A stretch of DNA of 63,518 nucleotides from Prevotellaceae bacterium UBA2744. Lineage in GTDB: Bacteria > Bacteroidota > Bacteroidia > Bacteroidales > Bacteroidaceae. A program made the translations under genes and the position numbers. The DNA is taken from the NCBI GenBank assembly GCA_002353575.1, contig DEJQ01000011.1, forward strand, positions 1-63,518, read 5' to 3'. Below the pieces are notes generated by a model. The model was not told where the DNA came from. It was given only the letters and a program-made list of their open reading frames with translations, and searched no databases. Positions 7,595-14,950 of this stretch are shown here, in pieces (the first letter of the stretch is position 1; each line of letters opens with the position of its first letter).

Positions 7595-8479
7595 TCAGAT
7601 TCGTTCGAGAACCAACTGGATGAGAGTGTCGATTGTATTTTTATACTCAGTATTCATCTCCTGTGCATAGCGGTTGGCGATGACCATACAGCAGGTCATG
7701 GCTTTATGACCAAGAAGGGCTGAGAGTCCGGCGAGGGCTGACGATTCCATTTCGAAATTGCACACCTTCAGCACGCTGCCGTCAGGCTGGGTATAACGGA
7801 AGGATTCTATCTTACGGTTCTGTTCGGGGTCTTGGATGCGCAGGCGAATCTGCCGTCCCTGCGGACCGTAGAAACCGCCGCAGGCAATAGTTATGCCACG
7901 AACCATGTCGCTGCCTGCCACCCTGTCAATGAGTTCGGCGTCGGCTGTAGCGACATACGGAGCGCCCTTCAGTGGCGACCACGACATATGCTGCCTGAAG
8001 GTCTCTTCGAGTTGCAGGTCGCACACATCATTGCGCCCGTCGTAATAATTCAGCAGTCCGTCGAAACCGATGCTCTTCACGGATGCCACGAAGGTGCCGA
8101 TAGGAGTCTCGGGCTGCATACCTCCGCAGGTGCCGACACGCACGATGGTCAGTGTGCGGTGCCGGGGCAGTTCGGTACGGGTATTGAAGTCGATATTTGC
8201 CAGGGCATCAAGTTCGTTCATGACGATATCTATATTGTCACATCCGATACCGGTTGAGAGCACCGTGATGCGTTTTTCTTTGTATGTTCCGGTTATGGAA
8301 TGAAACTCGCGGCTCTGCACTTCGCATTCTCTGGAATCGAAGTGAGATGCTACGGTTGAGACTCGTCCCGGGTCACCGACAAGGATAATCTTATCGGCCA
8401 GTTGTTCGGGGCGCAGATGAAGATGGAATGCAGATCCGTCTTCGTTTATTATCAGTTCGGATGGAGGAAAGGCTTGCAT
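7595..8479 (-). CDS. nucleoside phosphorylase (uridine phosphorylase-like)
   Basis: 294 residues of the PNP/UDP phosphorylase family: I-I-L-V-G-D-P-G-R (about 30-38, phosphate-binding loop), V-R-V-G-T-C-G-G near 115 and C-N-F-E-M-E-S-S-A near 250 (nucleoside/ribose recognition). It catalyses reversible phosphorolysis of a nucleoside, by family most likely uridine, feeding salvage. Cytoplasmic. It is followed by mnmE with 9 nt between, so probably co-transcribed. The exact base preference cannot be fixed from motifs alone. Confidence 0.88.
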   Translation of the reverse strand: MQAFPPSELIINEDGSAFHLHLRPEQLADKIILVGDPGRVSTVASHFDSRECEVQSREFHSITGTYKEKRITVLSTGIGCDNIDIVMNELDALANIDFNTRTELPRHRTLTIVRVGTCGGMQPETPIGTFVASVKSIGFDGLLNYYDGRNDVCDLQLEETFRQHMSWSPLKGAPYVATADAELIDRVAGSDMVRGITIACGGFYGPQGRQIRLRIQDPEQNRKIESFRYTQPDGSVLKVCNFEMESSALAGLSALLGHKAMTCCMVIANRYAQEMNTEYKNTIDTLIQLVLERI

Positions 8480-8488
8480 GAGTTAGTT

Positions 8489-8562
8489 GTTAAGAGTTGA
8501 GAGTTAAAAGTTAAAAGTTAAAAGTTAAGAGTTAAAAGTTAAAAGTTAAGAGTTGAGAGTTA
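8489..8562. repeat. 7-bp tandem repeat (GTTAAAA family) abutting a stop codon
   Basis: About ten units of GTTAARA/GTTGAGA fill the gap between two - strand genes. On the - strand the array begins exactly at the TAA stop of the upstream PD40 protein gene (TAA CTCT CAACTCT TAACTTT...). Because the period is 7, the TAA triplets fall in all three frames. Confidence 0.85.
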
Positions 8563-9813
8563 CTGTAATTCGAGGTTGCGGGTGAGTTTTTCTGCTTCGG
8601 CAGTTTCGCGGAGGAGCTGTTCGTACTGCTGTTCGAGTCTGAGGATTTGCTCCTTGTTACTCTTGTTCCGCCGATATGAATCGCGTTGCGCCTGCAGCTT
8701 ACGGCCTACGTCTTTCAGCCGGGCTGCTTTGGCCTGCCATTCCCTGCACTGCTGCTTTGCCGGGGCAGAACGGAAATCGCTGTAGTTATGGTAAGTCTTC
8801 TGGTCGTTGATGACGAGTGTGAATTCATAGTTCGCCTTTGTGTTGTCCGACTTGCCGATGCCCTTCACTACCCTCTTCGCATGTTCGCGTGCCGCAGCGT
8901 TTTCCTTAGTCCATGTAGCATTGACGGGACAGAGTTTTGCAGCGGTAAGAATCTGGCTGATCGGGTCGTTTTCGTAATCATACGGGCGGCGCGCACTGTT
9001 CGGGATAAAGGTGTAAATGCACACCTTACCCTCGGGCTGATACCTGTCGGATGCGAACCAGCCGATGTTATTATCCTCATCGACCACCATCATGTAGTCA
9101 TTTGCGTAAGAGTTGTAGGGGAAGCCCAAAGACTCGGCACGGTAGAACTTGTCTTCGTCGAAATCGTATCGGGTGATGTAGAGGTCGTAGTTGCCGAGAC
9201 CCTCCGACGAACGCGCGGCGAAATAGAGTGTGCTGCCGTCGGACATTAGGAACGGGTAGTTCAGGTCGCCGTCAACGTCGAGACCCTCGATGAGTTTCTT
9301 CTCTGTGCGGCGTCCATTCTCCACATAGTAGGAGTAGAGGCAGAGCGAGTCTTTATCGGGTTCCGATGCAATTATCCTGTTGCCCAGCTGTGTAGTGAAC
9401 TCCGCGGTGCGCCCCTTGTTGGTCATGGTCACCCTACCCTGCTCGTCGGAGAACTTATATGCTTTCAGGAAACTCGGCTTGTCAACCACGACAGAATCTA
9501 CCACTACGACATGGTCGGTGCCGCGCAGGGCCTGCACTCCCCTGTTGCAGCGTTCCTGCTGAGCCTCCAGCGCAGAGGTGTCCTTGCGGCGTCGCTTAGC
9601 CTGGGTAATACTCCTTTTCAGTTTATCGCCTGCCTCCTTGAACTTCAGGTTGTCGATCATGATGTCGATTTCATCTGTCGATACATTCAGCACGGGGTAT
9701 GTGAACGGTGCAGGTTTGGGTGCTTCGACTGGCTGAGCGTCTTTTTTCTCCTGAGCCATAGCGGGTGTAAGGAGAAACAAAGAAGAACAAAGTAGTATGG
9801 TTTTCGGTTTCAT
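8560..9813 (-). CDS. secreted PD40 beta-propeller-repeat protein
   Basis: 417 residues. Residues 1-20 form a signal peptide ending A-M-A. The middle (about 165-285) has PD40/TolB-like repeats (L-M-S-D-G-S-T-L-Y-F-A-A-R, then I-G-W-F-A-S-D-R). The last 80 residues form a charged coiled coil. Similar Bacteroidetes proteins are envelope-associated, often with peptidoglycan-binding OmpA domains, but no OmpA domain is present here. Function unknown. It lies downstream of mutS2, separated by a 28-bp direct repeat, and its stop codon is the first triplet of a heptamer repeat. Confidence 0.7.
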   Translation of the reverse strand: MKPKTILLCSSLFLLTPAMAQEKKDAQPVEAPKPAPFTYPVLNVSTDEIDIMIDNLKFKEAGDKLKRSITQAKRRRKDTSALEAQQERCNRGVQALRGTDHVVVVDSVVVDKPSFLKAYKFSDEQGRVTMTNKGRTAEFTTQLGNRIIASEPDKDSLCLYSYYVENGRRTEKKLIEGLDVDGDLNYPFLMSDGSTLYFAARSSEGLGNYDLYITRYDFDEDKFYRAESLGFPYNSYANDYMMVVDEDNNIGWFASDRYQPEGKVCIYTFIPNSARRPYDYENDPISQILTAAKLCPVNATWTKENAAAREHAKRVVKGIGKSDNTKANYEFTLVINDQKTYHNYSDFRSAPAKQQCREWQAKAARLKDVGRKLQAQRDSYRRNKSNKEQILRLEQQYEQLLRETAEAEKLTRNLELQ

Positions 9814-9898
9814 TTGTCTGTCTGGAATTATGTCGTTAATATTGTCTGTCTGGATTATGTCGTTAGTTTTTTGTCTGTATGGGAATGTCAGTTTTCGT
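9814..9898. repeat. 28/29-bp direct repeat, three copies
   Basis: Units begin TTGTCTGTCTGGA at 9814 and 9842 and TTGTCTGTATGGGA at 9871. The first two also share TTATGTCGTTA. The array fills the 93-bp gap between mutS2 and the PD40 gene and overlaps the region where the latter's ribosome binding site would lie. Confidence 0.8.
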
Positions 9899-9906
9899 AT
9901 CTCTCA

Positions 9907-12423
9907 TCAGAATTCCACGATGGTGATTCCGGCACCGCCGAGCTGTATGTGTTCGTCGTGGAAGTCCGCCACTGCGGGCACGGTGGCAAGGTAGTCGCGG
10001 ATGAGGGTCTTCAGAATACCGTTGCCCGTTCCGTGCAGGATGCGCACGCTGCCCACGTTTGCCACGATGGCATCGTCGATATACGCCGTGATGGTCTGCA
10101 GGGCCTCGTCGCCTCGCATTCCGCGCACGTCGATGTCCTGCGAGAAGCGCAGGGTTCTGTTACGGATTTCGTCTCTGGTCTGTGCCGAGATGAACGTAGC
10201 GGCGCGCGGTTTCTCTTTCGGAGCCTTGGCGGGTTCCAGCCTGTCGAGGCTCACGTTGGTGATGACGGAGCCGAAGGCTATCTGGGCTTCCCGGGCAGAG
10301 AGTTTCTTGACGAGTCCGGCGGTCGTAGTGCCCTTGATGCGGACATAGTCGCCAACGGCGAGCGGCTTCTCCGGCTGCTTCTCTACGGCAGCACCGGCAG
10401 GCTTCGCTTCGCTGCCCTTTTTCACCTTTGCCTCGCCTTTTTTTTCCTTGCGTCGCTTTATCTTCTCCATCTGCCGGCGGATGCGCTCTTCCATGGCAGC
10501 CTCGTCGATGGCAAGGAGCTCTTCCTTGAAGTCCTCATGCTGCTTGCGGATAGAGCGGGTGCGCTCCTTCTCGGCCTGTGCTTCCTTTATCTCGCGTATG
10601 GTCTGTTCGATACGTGCATTTGCCTTTTTCAGCAGTTCCTCGGCATCGGCCTTTGCCTTGGCGATAATCTCGCGCTTCTGCTGTTGCAGACGCCCCACCT
10701 CCTGCTCGTAGCGTTCGATGGTCTGGTCCATCTGTTTCTCCTGCGAGTGGATGACCTGGCGTTTCTGTTCCCAGTAGCGTTTGTCGCGGACGATGTCCTG
10801 CAGGTACTTGTCTGAGTTGATGTAGTCCTGGCCTACAATCTCCGAGGCGTCGGCGATGACGTTCTCGGGCAGGCCTATCTTGCGTGCTATCTCCACGGCG
10901 AACGAGCTGCCCGGATTGCCTATCTGCAGCTGGAAGAGCGGCTGCATCTGCTGGCGGTCGTAGAGCATGGCTCCGTTCACGATTCCGTCGGTGTTCTGTG
11001 CCAGGAGTTTCAGGTTCTGGTAGTGGGTTGTGATGACTCCGAATGCGCCGTGGCGGTTGAAGCGTTTCAGCACGGCCTCGGCTATTGCTCCGCCAATCTG
11101 CGGTTCGGTGCCGCCTCCGAATTCGTCGATCAGGATGAGCGAGCGGCTGTCGGCATTCTTCATCATGTATTTCATATTGTAAAGATGGGAAGAATAAGTG
11201 GAGAGGTCATCCTCGATCGACTGCTCGTCGCCTATGTCGATGAATATATTGCTGAAGATGCCAGCCACGCTGCTCTTTGCCATCGGCACGGGCATTCCGC
11301 ACTGCAGCATGTACTGCAGCAGGCCCACGGTCTTCAGGCACACCGACTTTCCGCCGGCATTGGGTCCGGAGATGAGCAGGATGCGGTTATGGCTGCTGAG
11401 CAGGATGTCGAGCGGCACGACCTTCTTGCCCTCTGCCCTGAGTTTCATCTGCAGGAGCGGGTGCACGGCAAGGCTCCAATCTATGTGCTGCCCGGCGGAT
11501 ATGGACGGCTGCAGGCTGTCGGTGCGGCGTGCGAACTTGGCCTTGGCGAGAATGAAATCTACGTCGGCGAGGAATTCGTAGCTGTACAGGATGTCGGCCA
11601 CCTCGGGGCGTATCGTGTCGGTGAACTCCAGCAGGATGCGTTTTATCTCGTGACGCTCGTCGGCCTCCAGCTCGCGTATGCGGTTGTTGGCCTCGACCAC
11701 TTCGGCGGGTTCGATATATACGGTGCGGCCCGTATCGGACTCGTCGTGCACGATGCCGCGTATCTTCCTCTTCATGGCGGGAGCCACGGGAATCACCAGG
11801 CGTCCGTCGCGCAGTGTGGGGGCTATGTCCTTATCGACCAGTCCCTCGCTCTTTGCCGACTTCATGATGCCGGAGAGGATGCGCGAGATGCTGCCGGCGG
11901 TCTGTGCCAGTTCGCGGCGTATGGCTGCGAGCGCAGGCGAGGCGGAGTCCTTGACGTTTCCGAATTTGTCGAGAATCTGGTCAATGCGCCTGACGAGCTG
12001 CGGATAGGTGACGATGCCGTCGCTCAGTTCGTGCAGAAGGGGGTATCTGTACTGCGCGTCGCCGCCCTCCTGTGCATCGTCGCCGCCCTCGGTCTTACGG
12101 AGGAACGCCACGATGAGGATGATGGTGCTGAGCGAGCGCTGCAGGTCGAACAGCTGCTGCACGTCGAGGTATGTGTTCTCGATGCGTACATGCCTGAGCG
12201 CACTGCGCACGTCGAAGAAATTCTGACTGGGGAAGTCGTCCTCGGCGAGAATTCCCGCCATCTCCATCGTCTGCCCCACGGCACGCTTTATCTGCACGGC
12301 GTCGGTCATCATCTCCATCCGGTCCACGCGTTCCCTGCCCAACTCACACAGGCATTCCTGCGCCAAGAGCTCGCGTACCTTGTCGAATGCTATCTTCTGC
12401 TCAAAATTCTTTGGGTATATCAT
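9907..12423 (-). CDS. mutS2: MutS2-family DNA/ribosome-rescue ATPase
   Basis: 838 residues. Helical core domain; MutS-type ATPase with Walker A S-G-P-N-A-G-G-K-S (about 355-363) and Walker B L-I-L-I-D-E-F-G-G-G; a long charged coiled coil (about 515-660); a KOW-like segment; and a C-terminal Smr domain (D-V-R-G-M-R-G-D-E-A, then I-L-H-G-T-G-N-G) with nuclease potential. It lacks the mismatch-binding MutS domain I. The family suppresses homologous recombination or splits collided ribosomes in characterised species. A possible -7 box TAAATTTG (12451-12444) lies about 20 nt upstream of the start. Divergent from trpB. Confidence 0.95.
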   Translation of the reverse strand: MIYPKNFEQKIAFDKVRELLAQECLCELGRERVDRMEMMTDAVQIKRAVGQTMEMAGILAEDDFPSQNFFDVRSALRHVRIENTYLDVQQLFDLQRSLSTIILIVAFLRKTEGGDDAQEGGDAQYRYPLLHELSDGIVTYPQLVRRIDQILDKFGNVKDSASPALAAIRRELAQTAGSISRILSGIMKSAKSEGLVDKDIAPTLRDGRLVIPVAPAMKRKIRGIVHDESDTGRTVYIEPAEVVEANNRIRELEADERHEIKRILLEFTDTIRPEVADILYSYEFLADVDFILAKAKFARRTDSLQPSISAGQHIDWSLAVHPLLQMKLRAEGKKVVPLDILLSSHNRILLISGPNAGGKSVCLKTVGLLQYMLQCGMPVPMAKSSVAGIFSNIFIDIGDEQSIEDDLSTYSSHLYNMKYMMKNADSRSLILIDEFGGGTEPQIGGAIAEAVLKRFNRHGAFGVITTHYQNLKLLAQNTDGIVNGAMLYDRQQMQPLFQLQIGNPGSSFAVEIARKIGLPENVIADASEIVGQDYINSDKYLQDIVRDKRYWEQKRQVIHSQEKQMDQTIERYEQEVGRLQQQKREIIAKAKADAEELLKKANARIEQTIREIKEAQAEKERTRSIRKQHEDFKEELLAIDEAAMEERIRRQMEKIKRRKEKKGEAKVKKGSEAKPAGAAVEKQPEKPLAVGDYVRIKGTTTAGLVKKLSAREAQIAFGSVITNVSLDRLEPAKAPKEKPRAATFISAQTRDEIRNRTLRFSQDIDVRGMRGDEALQTITAYIDDAIVANVGSVRILHGTGNGILKTLIRDYLATVPAVADFHDEHIQLGGAGITIVEF

Positions 12424-12516
12424 GTCGGTGCTTTAAAACGACGCAAATTTATGATTAAAATACGACATACGAAAACAAAATACTTTTCTCTGTTAGTTTT
12501 TTCATATAAATATATC

Positions 12517-12524
12517 TACCTTTG
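12517..12524 (+). promoter_or_regulatory. -7 box for trpB
   Basis: TACCTTTG, fitting TAnnTTTG, 41 nt before the ATG. No clear TTTG at -33. Lies in the 142-bp divergent region with mutS2. Confidence 0.55.
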
Positions 12525-12565
12525 CGAGGATTTTCCAGAAACATAAAACCATATAATATAAAACT

Positions 12566-13933
12566 ATGAGCACTAAGCAAAAGCGATTCTTCCTTTCGGA
12601 AGACGAAATACCACAGCAGTGGTACAACATTCAGGCAGACATGGTGAACAAGCCCATGCCGCCGCTCAACCCTGCAACCAAAGAGGCACTCAAGCCCGAA
12701 GACCTCTTCCCCATCTTCGCCGAAGAGCTCTGCCGCCAGGAACTGGACCAGGAGCACGCATGGATCGACATCCCCGAAGAGGTGCGCGATATGTACAAAT
12801 ACTACCGCTCCACCCCGCTCGTACGTGCCTACGGACTTGAGAAGGCACTCGGCACCCCCGCCCACATCTACTTCAAGAACGAAAGCGTGTCGCCCGTGGG
12901 CAGCCACAAGCTCAACTCCGCACTCGCCCAGGCATACTACTGCAAGAAGCAGGGCGTGACCAACATCACCACCGAGACCGGAGCCGGACAGTGGGGAGCA
13001 GCCCTCAGCTACGCAGCCAAGGTGTTCGGGCTCGAGGCAGCCGTCTATCAGGTGAAGATTTCCTACAACCAGAAGCCATACCGCCGCAGCATCATGCAGA
13101 CCTACGGTGCACAGGTGACAGCATCGCCCTCGATGTCAACCAAGGCAGGGCGCAAAATCCTGACCGACGACCCGAACAACCAGGGCTCGCTCGGCACTGC
13201 CATCTCCGAAGCTATCGAACTCGCCATGAGCACCCCTAACTGCAAATACACCCTGGGCTCGGTGCTCAGCCACGTAACCCTCCACCAGACCGTCATCGGA
13301 CTCGAGGCAGAAAAGCAGATGCAGATGGCTGGCGAATATCCCGACATCGTCATCGGATGCTTCGGCGGCGGCTCGAACTTCGGCGGAATCTCATTCCCCT
13401 TCATGCGCCACAACATCCTGGAGGGCAAGACGACCCGCTTCATCGCAGCCGAACCGGCCAGCTGTCCGAAACTCACCCACGGAGTATTCCAGTACGACTT
13501 CGGCGACGTGGCAGGCTACACACCGCTGCTGCCTATGTACACCCTGGGCCACAACTTCATGCCAGCCAACATCCATGCCGGCGGACTGCGCTACCACGGA
13601 GCCGGAGTCATCGTCAGCCAGCTCCTCAAGGACAAACTCATGGAGGCGGTTGACATAAAGCAGCTCGAATCGTTCGAGGCAGGCATACTCTTCGCCAAGG
13701 CCGAGGGCATCATCCCCGCGCCCGAAAGCTGCCACGCCATCGCAGCAGCCATCCGCGAAGCAAACAAGTGCAAAGAGACCGGCGAAGAGAAAGTAATCCT
13801 CTTCAACCTCTCGGGCCACGGACTCATCGACATGAGCGCCTACGACCAGTTCCTCAGCGGCTCGCTGCAGAACTACGAGTTCACCGACGCCGACGTAGCC
13901 GAGAACCTGAAGAAAATCGAGAAGTACGTCTGA
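12566..13933 (+). CDS. trpB: tryptophan synthase beta chain, type 2 (TrpB2-like)
   Basis: 455 residues, about 60 longer than classical TrpB1. PLP lysine K115 is in G-S-H-K-L-N-S, the TrpB2 form of the motif (TrpB1 has G-A-H-K). E-T-G-A-G-Q-W-G near 138-145 contacts the carboxylate, and G-G-G-S-N-F-G-G near 268-275 binds PLP phosphate. It converts indole plus serine to tryptophan, or salvages indole. No trpA or other trp gene is nearby, which fits the stand-alone habit of TrpB2 proteins. It is followed by a strong terminator, so it is probably monocistronic. Confidence 0.93.
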   Translation: MSTKQKRFFLSEDEIPQQWYNIQADMVNKPMPPLNPATKEALKPEDLFPIFAEELCRQELDQEHAWIDIPEEVRDMYKYYRSTPLVRAYGLEKALGTPAHIYFKNESVSPVGSHKLNSALAQAYYCKKQGVTNITTETGAGQWGAALSYAAKVFGLEAAVYQVKISYNQKPYRRSIMQTYGAQVTASPSMSTKAGRKILTDDPNNQGSLGTAISEAIELAMSTPNCKYTLGSVLSHVTLHQTVIGLEAEKQMQMAGEYPDIVIGCFGGGSNFGGISFPFMRHNILEGKTTRFIAAEPASCPKLTHGVFQYDFGDVAGYTPLLPMYTLGHNFMPANIHAGGLRYHGAGVIVSQLLKDKLMEAVDIKQLESFEAGILFAKAEGIIPAPESCHAIAAAIREANKCKETGEEKVILFNLSGHGLIDMSAYDQFLSGSLQNYEFTDADVAENLKKIEKYV

Positions 13934-13953
13934 TTCACCGACATATATATTAA

Positions 13954-13994
13954 AATAATGAGAAGCGGAAAACCGCCTCTCATTATTTTTTTTC
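13954..13994 (+). terminator. Rho-independent terminator of trpB
   Basis: Stem of about 14 bp (AATAATGAGAAGCGG / CCGCCTCTCATTATT) with an AAAA loop and a run of eight or nine T. The stop of the convergent AraC-like gene lies directly after it, so it probably also serves that gene in reverse. Confidence 0.92.
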
Positions 13995-14496
13995 ATAGCA
14001 CATACCTGCCCAGGTCGTTCTTCTGCCTCAGGAAACTCCTGCGCTGCGAAGGCGACTGCCCATAGTGCTTGCGCAGGACCAGACAGAGATTCGTATGCGA
14101 ACCAAGTCCCGAACGCATGCCCACCTCCTTGAACGGCAAATCCGTGTAGCGCAGCAGGTCGTCCGCCAGCCGCAGCTGATAGGCCCGAAGGAAAGCCCTG
14201 GAGTCCATGCCCGACATGATGAACAGGAAGACCGACCAGTCCTCGTCCCACAGGCCGTACGTGTTGCAGAACTCCGTCAGGTCGTCCTTGCCCTCCGTCA
14301 GGCGCCTGACATAGTGGTCCAGCACATGGATGCCAGACGGATTCAGATTCCGCTCTATCTTGTCGTAATGCACCTCGCCGTCCTCGTCGTACCTGCGCTT
14401 AGCCGTAAAGGGCGAGATATACAGTTTGTCGATAGTCCACTGCGGCGTACCGATGAATGTCTTCTTTCCTCTGTGAAAATAAGGGTGATACTTCAT
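13993..14496 (-). CDS. small AraC-type helix-turn-helix protein
   Basis: 167 residues from ATG 14496, chosen because AAGGAGGAAAGG lies just upstream and a canonical promoter sits at 14527-14557. The C-terminal 60 residues match an AraC helix-turn-helix: A-D-D-L-L-R-Y-T-D-L-P-F-K-E-V-G-M-R-S-G-L-G, then a second helix with Y-G-Q-S-P-S-Q-R-R. The N-terminal 100 residues do not resemble a cupin sensor, and I do not recognise them. Probably a DNA-binding regulator of unknown target. Separated from its upstream neighbour by a 42-bp repeat array. Confidence 0.75.
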   Translation of the reverse strand: MKYHPYFHRGKKTFIGTPQWTIDKLYISPFTAKRRYDEDGEVHYDKIERNLNPSGIHVLDHYVRRLTEGKDDLTEFCNTYGLWDEDWSVFLFIMSGMDSRAFLRAYQLRLADDLLRYTDLPFKEVGMRSGLGSHTNLCLVLRKHYGQSPSQRRSFLRQKNDLGRYVL

Positions 14497-14526
14497 ATTT
14501 CCTTTCCTCCTTTCTTGTTTACGGGG

Positions 14527-14557
14527 CAAAAATACACATTCCCCGCCATACCGCAAA
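14527..14557 (-). promoter_or_regulatory. canonical Bacteroidetes promoter of the AraC-like gene
   Basis: On the - strand: TTTG (14557-14554), 19 nt, TATTTTTG (14534-14527). The start codon is 31 nt downstream. Confidence 0.8.
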
Positions 14558-14640
14558 GCGTTCCGGAAGAAAACGCATCATTTTCTTTAATTTTTGAATG
14601 AAAATCATAAAGCCTGACGCTTAAGACTCAAAAACATTTT

Positions 14641-14850
14641 GCAATGTTATAAAGAAAACGAAATTAGCTCAATAACATTATTGCGATGTTATAAAGAAAA
14701 CGAAATAGGCTCAATAACATTATTGCGAAGTTATAAAGAAAACGAAATGGGCTCAATAACATTGTTGCAATGTTATAAAGAAAACGGAAAAGGCTCAATA
14801 ACATCATTGCAATGTTATAAAGAAAACGGAAAAAGGCTTAATAACATTGC
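14641..14850. repeat. 42-bp tandem repeat, five copies
   Basis: Units start at 14641, 14683, 14725, 14767 and 14809, consensus GCAATGTTATAAAGAAAACG followed by RAAWNRGCTCAATAACATTATT. Each unit contains the inverted pair ATGTTAT/ATAACAT, so it can form a hairpin. There are no spacers. The array lies between the AraC-like gene's promoter and the surface-protein terminator. The in-frame reading through it (42 is a multiple of 3) has no start signal and is not called as a gene. The rest of the 14558-14950 gap holds only a C8 run near 14880 and the terminator. Confidence 0.93.
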
Positions 14851-14896
14851 GTGTTAATATAAAACCTCAGCCCGTTTCGCCCCCCCCACTGAAACA

Positions 14897-14930
14897 GAAA
14901 GGGACCGCCCACTGACGGGCGCCCCCTTTC
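14897..14930 (-). terminator. terminator of the surface-protein gene
   Basis: GC-rich hairpin, GAAAGGGACCGCCC / GGGCGCCCCCTTTC, with a 6-nt loop, 21 nt after the stop of the 783-aa gene. The T-run is weak (TGTTTC), so efficiency is uncertain. Confidence 0.6.
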
Positions 14931-14950
14931 ACTAATATAGTCAGACATGC

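Noticed and set aside
11023..12546. 507-aa open frame antisense to mutS2
   Set aside because: Same cause; it also runs past the real trpB promoter region.
13391..14251. 286-aa open frame antisense to trpB
   Set aside because: Crosses the trpB terminator and lacks motifs.
14641..14850. Repeat array as CRISPR
   Set aside because: Units are contiguous with no unique spacers, and no cas genes are present.
14639..14857. 72-aa reading through the 42-bp repeats
   Set aside because: The frame is open only because 42 is a multiple of 3; there is no ribosome-binding site or promoter.
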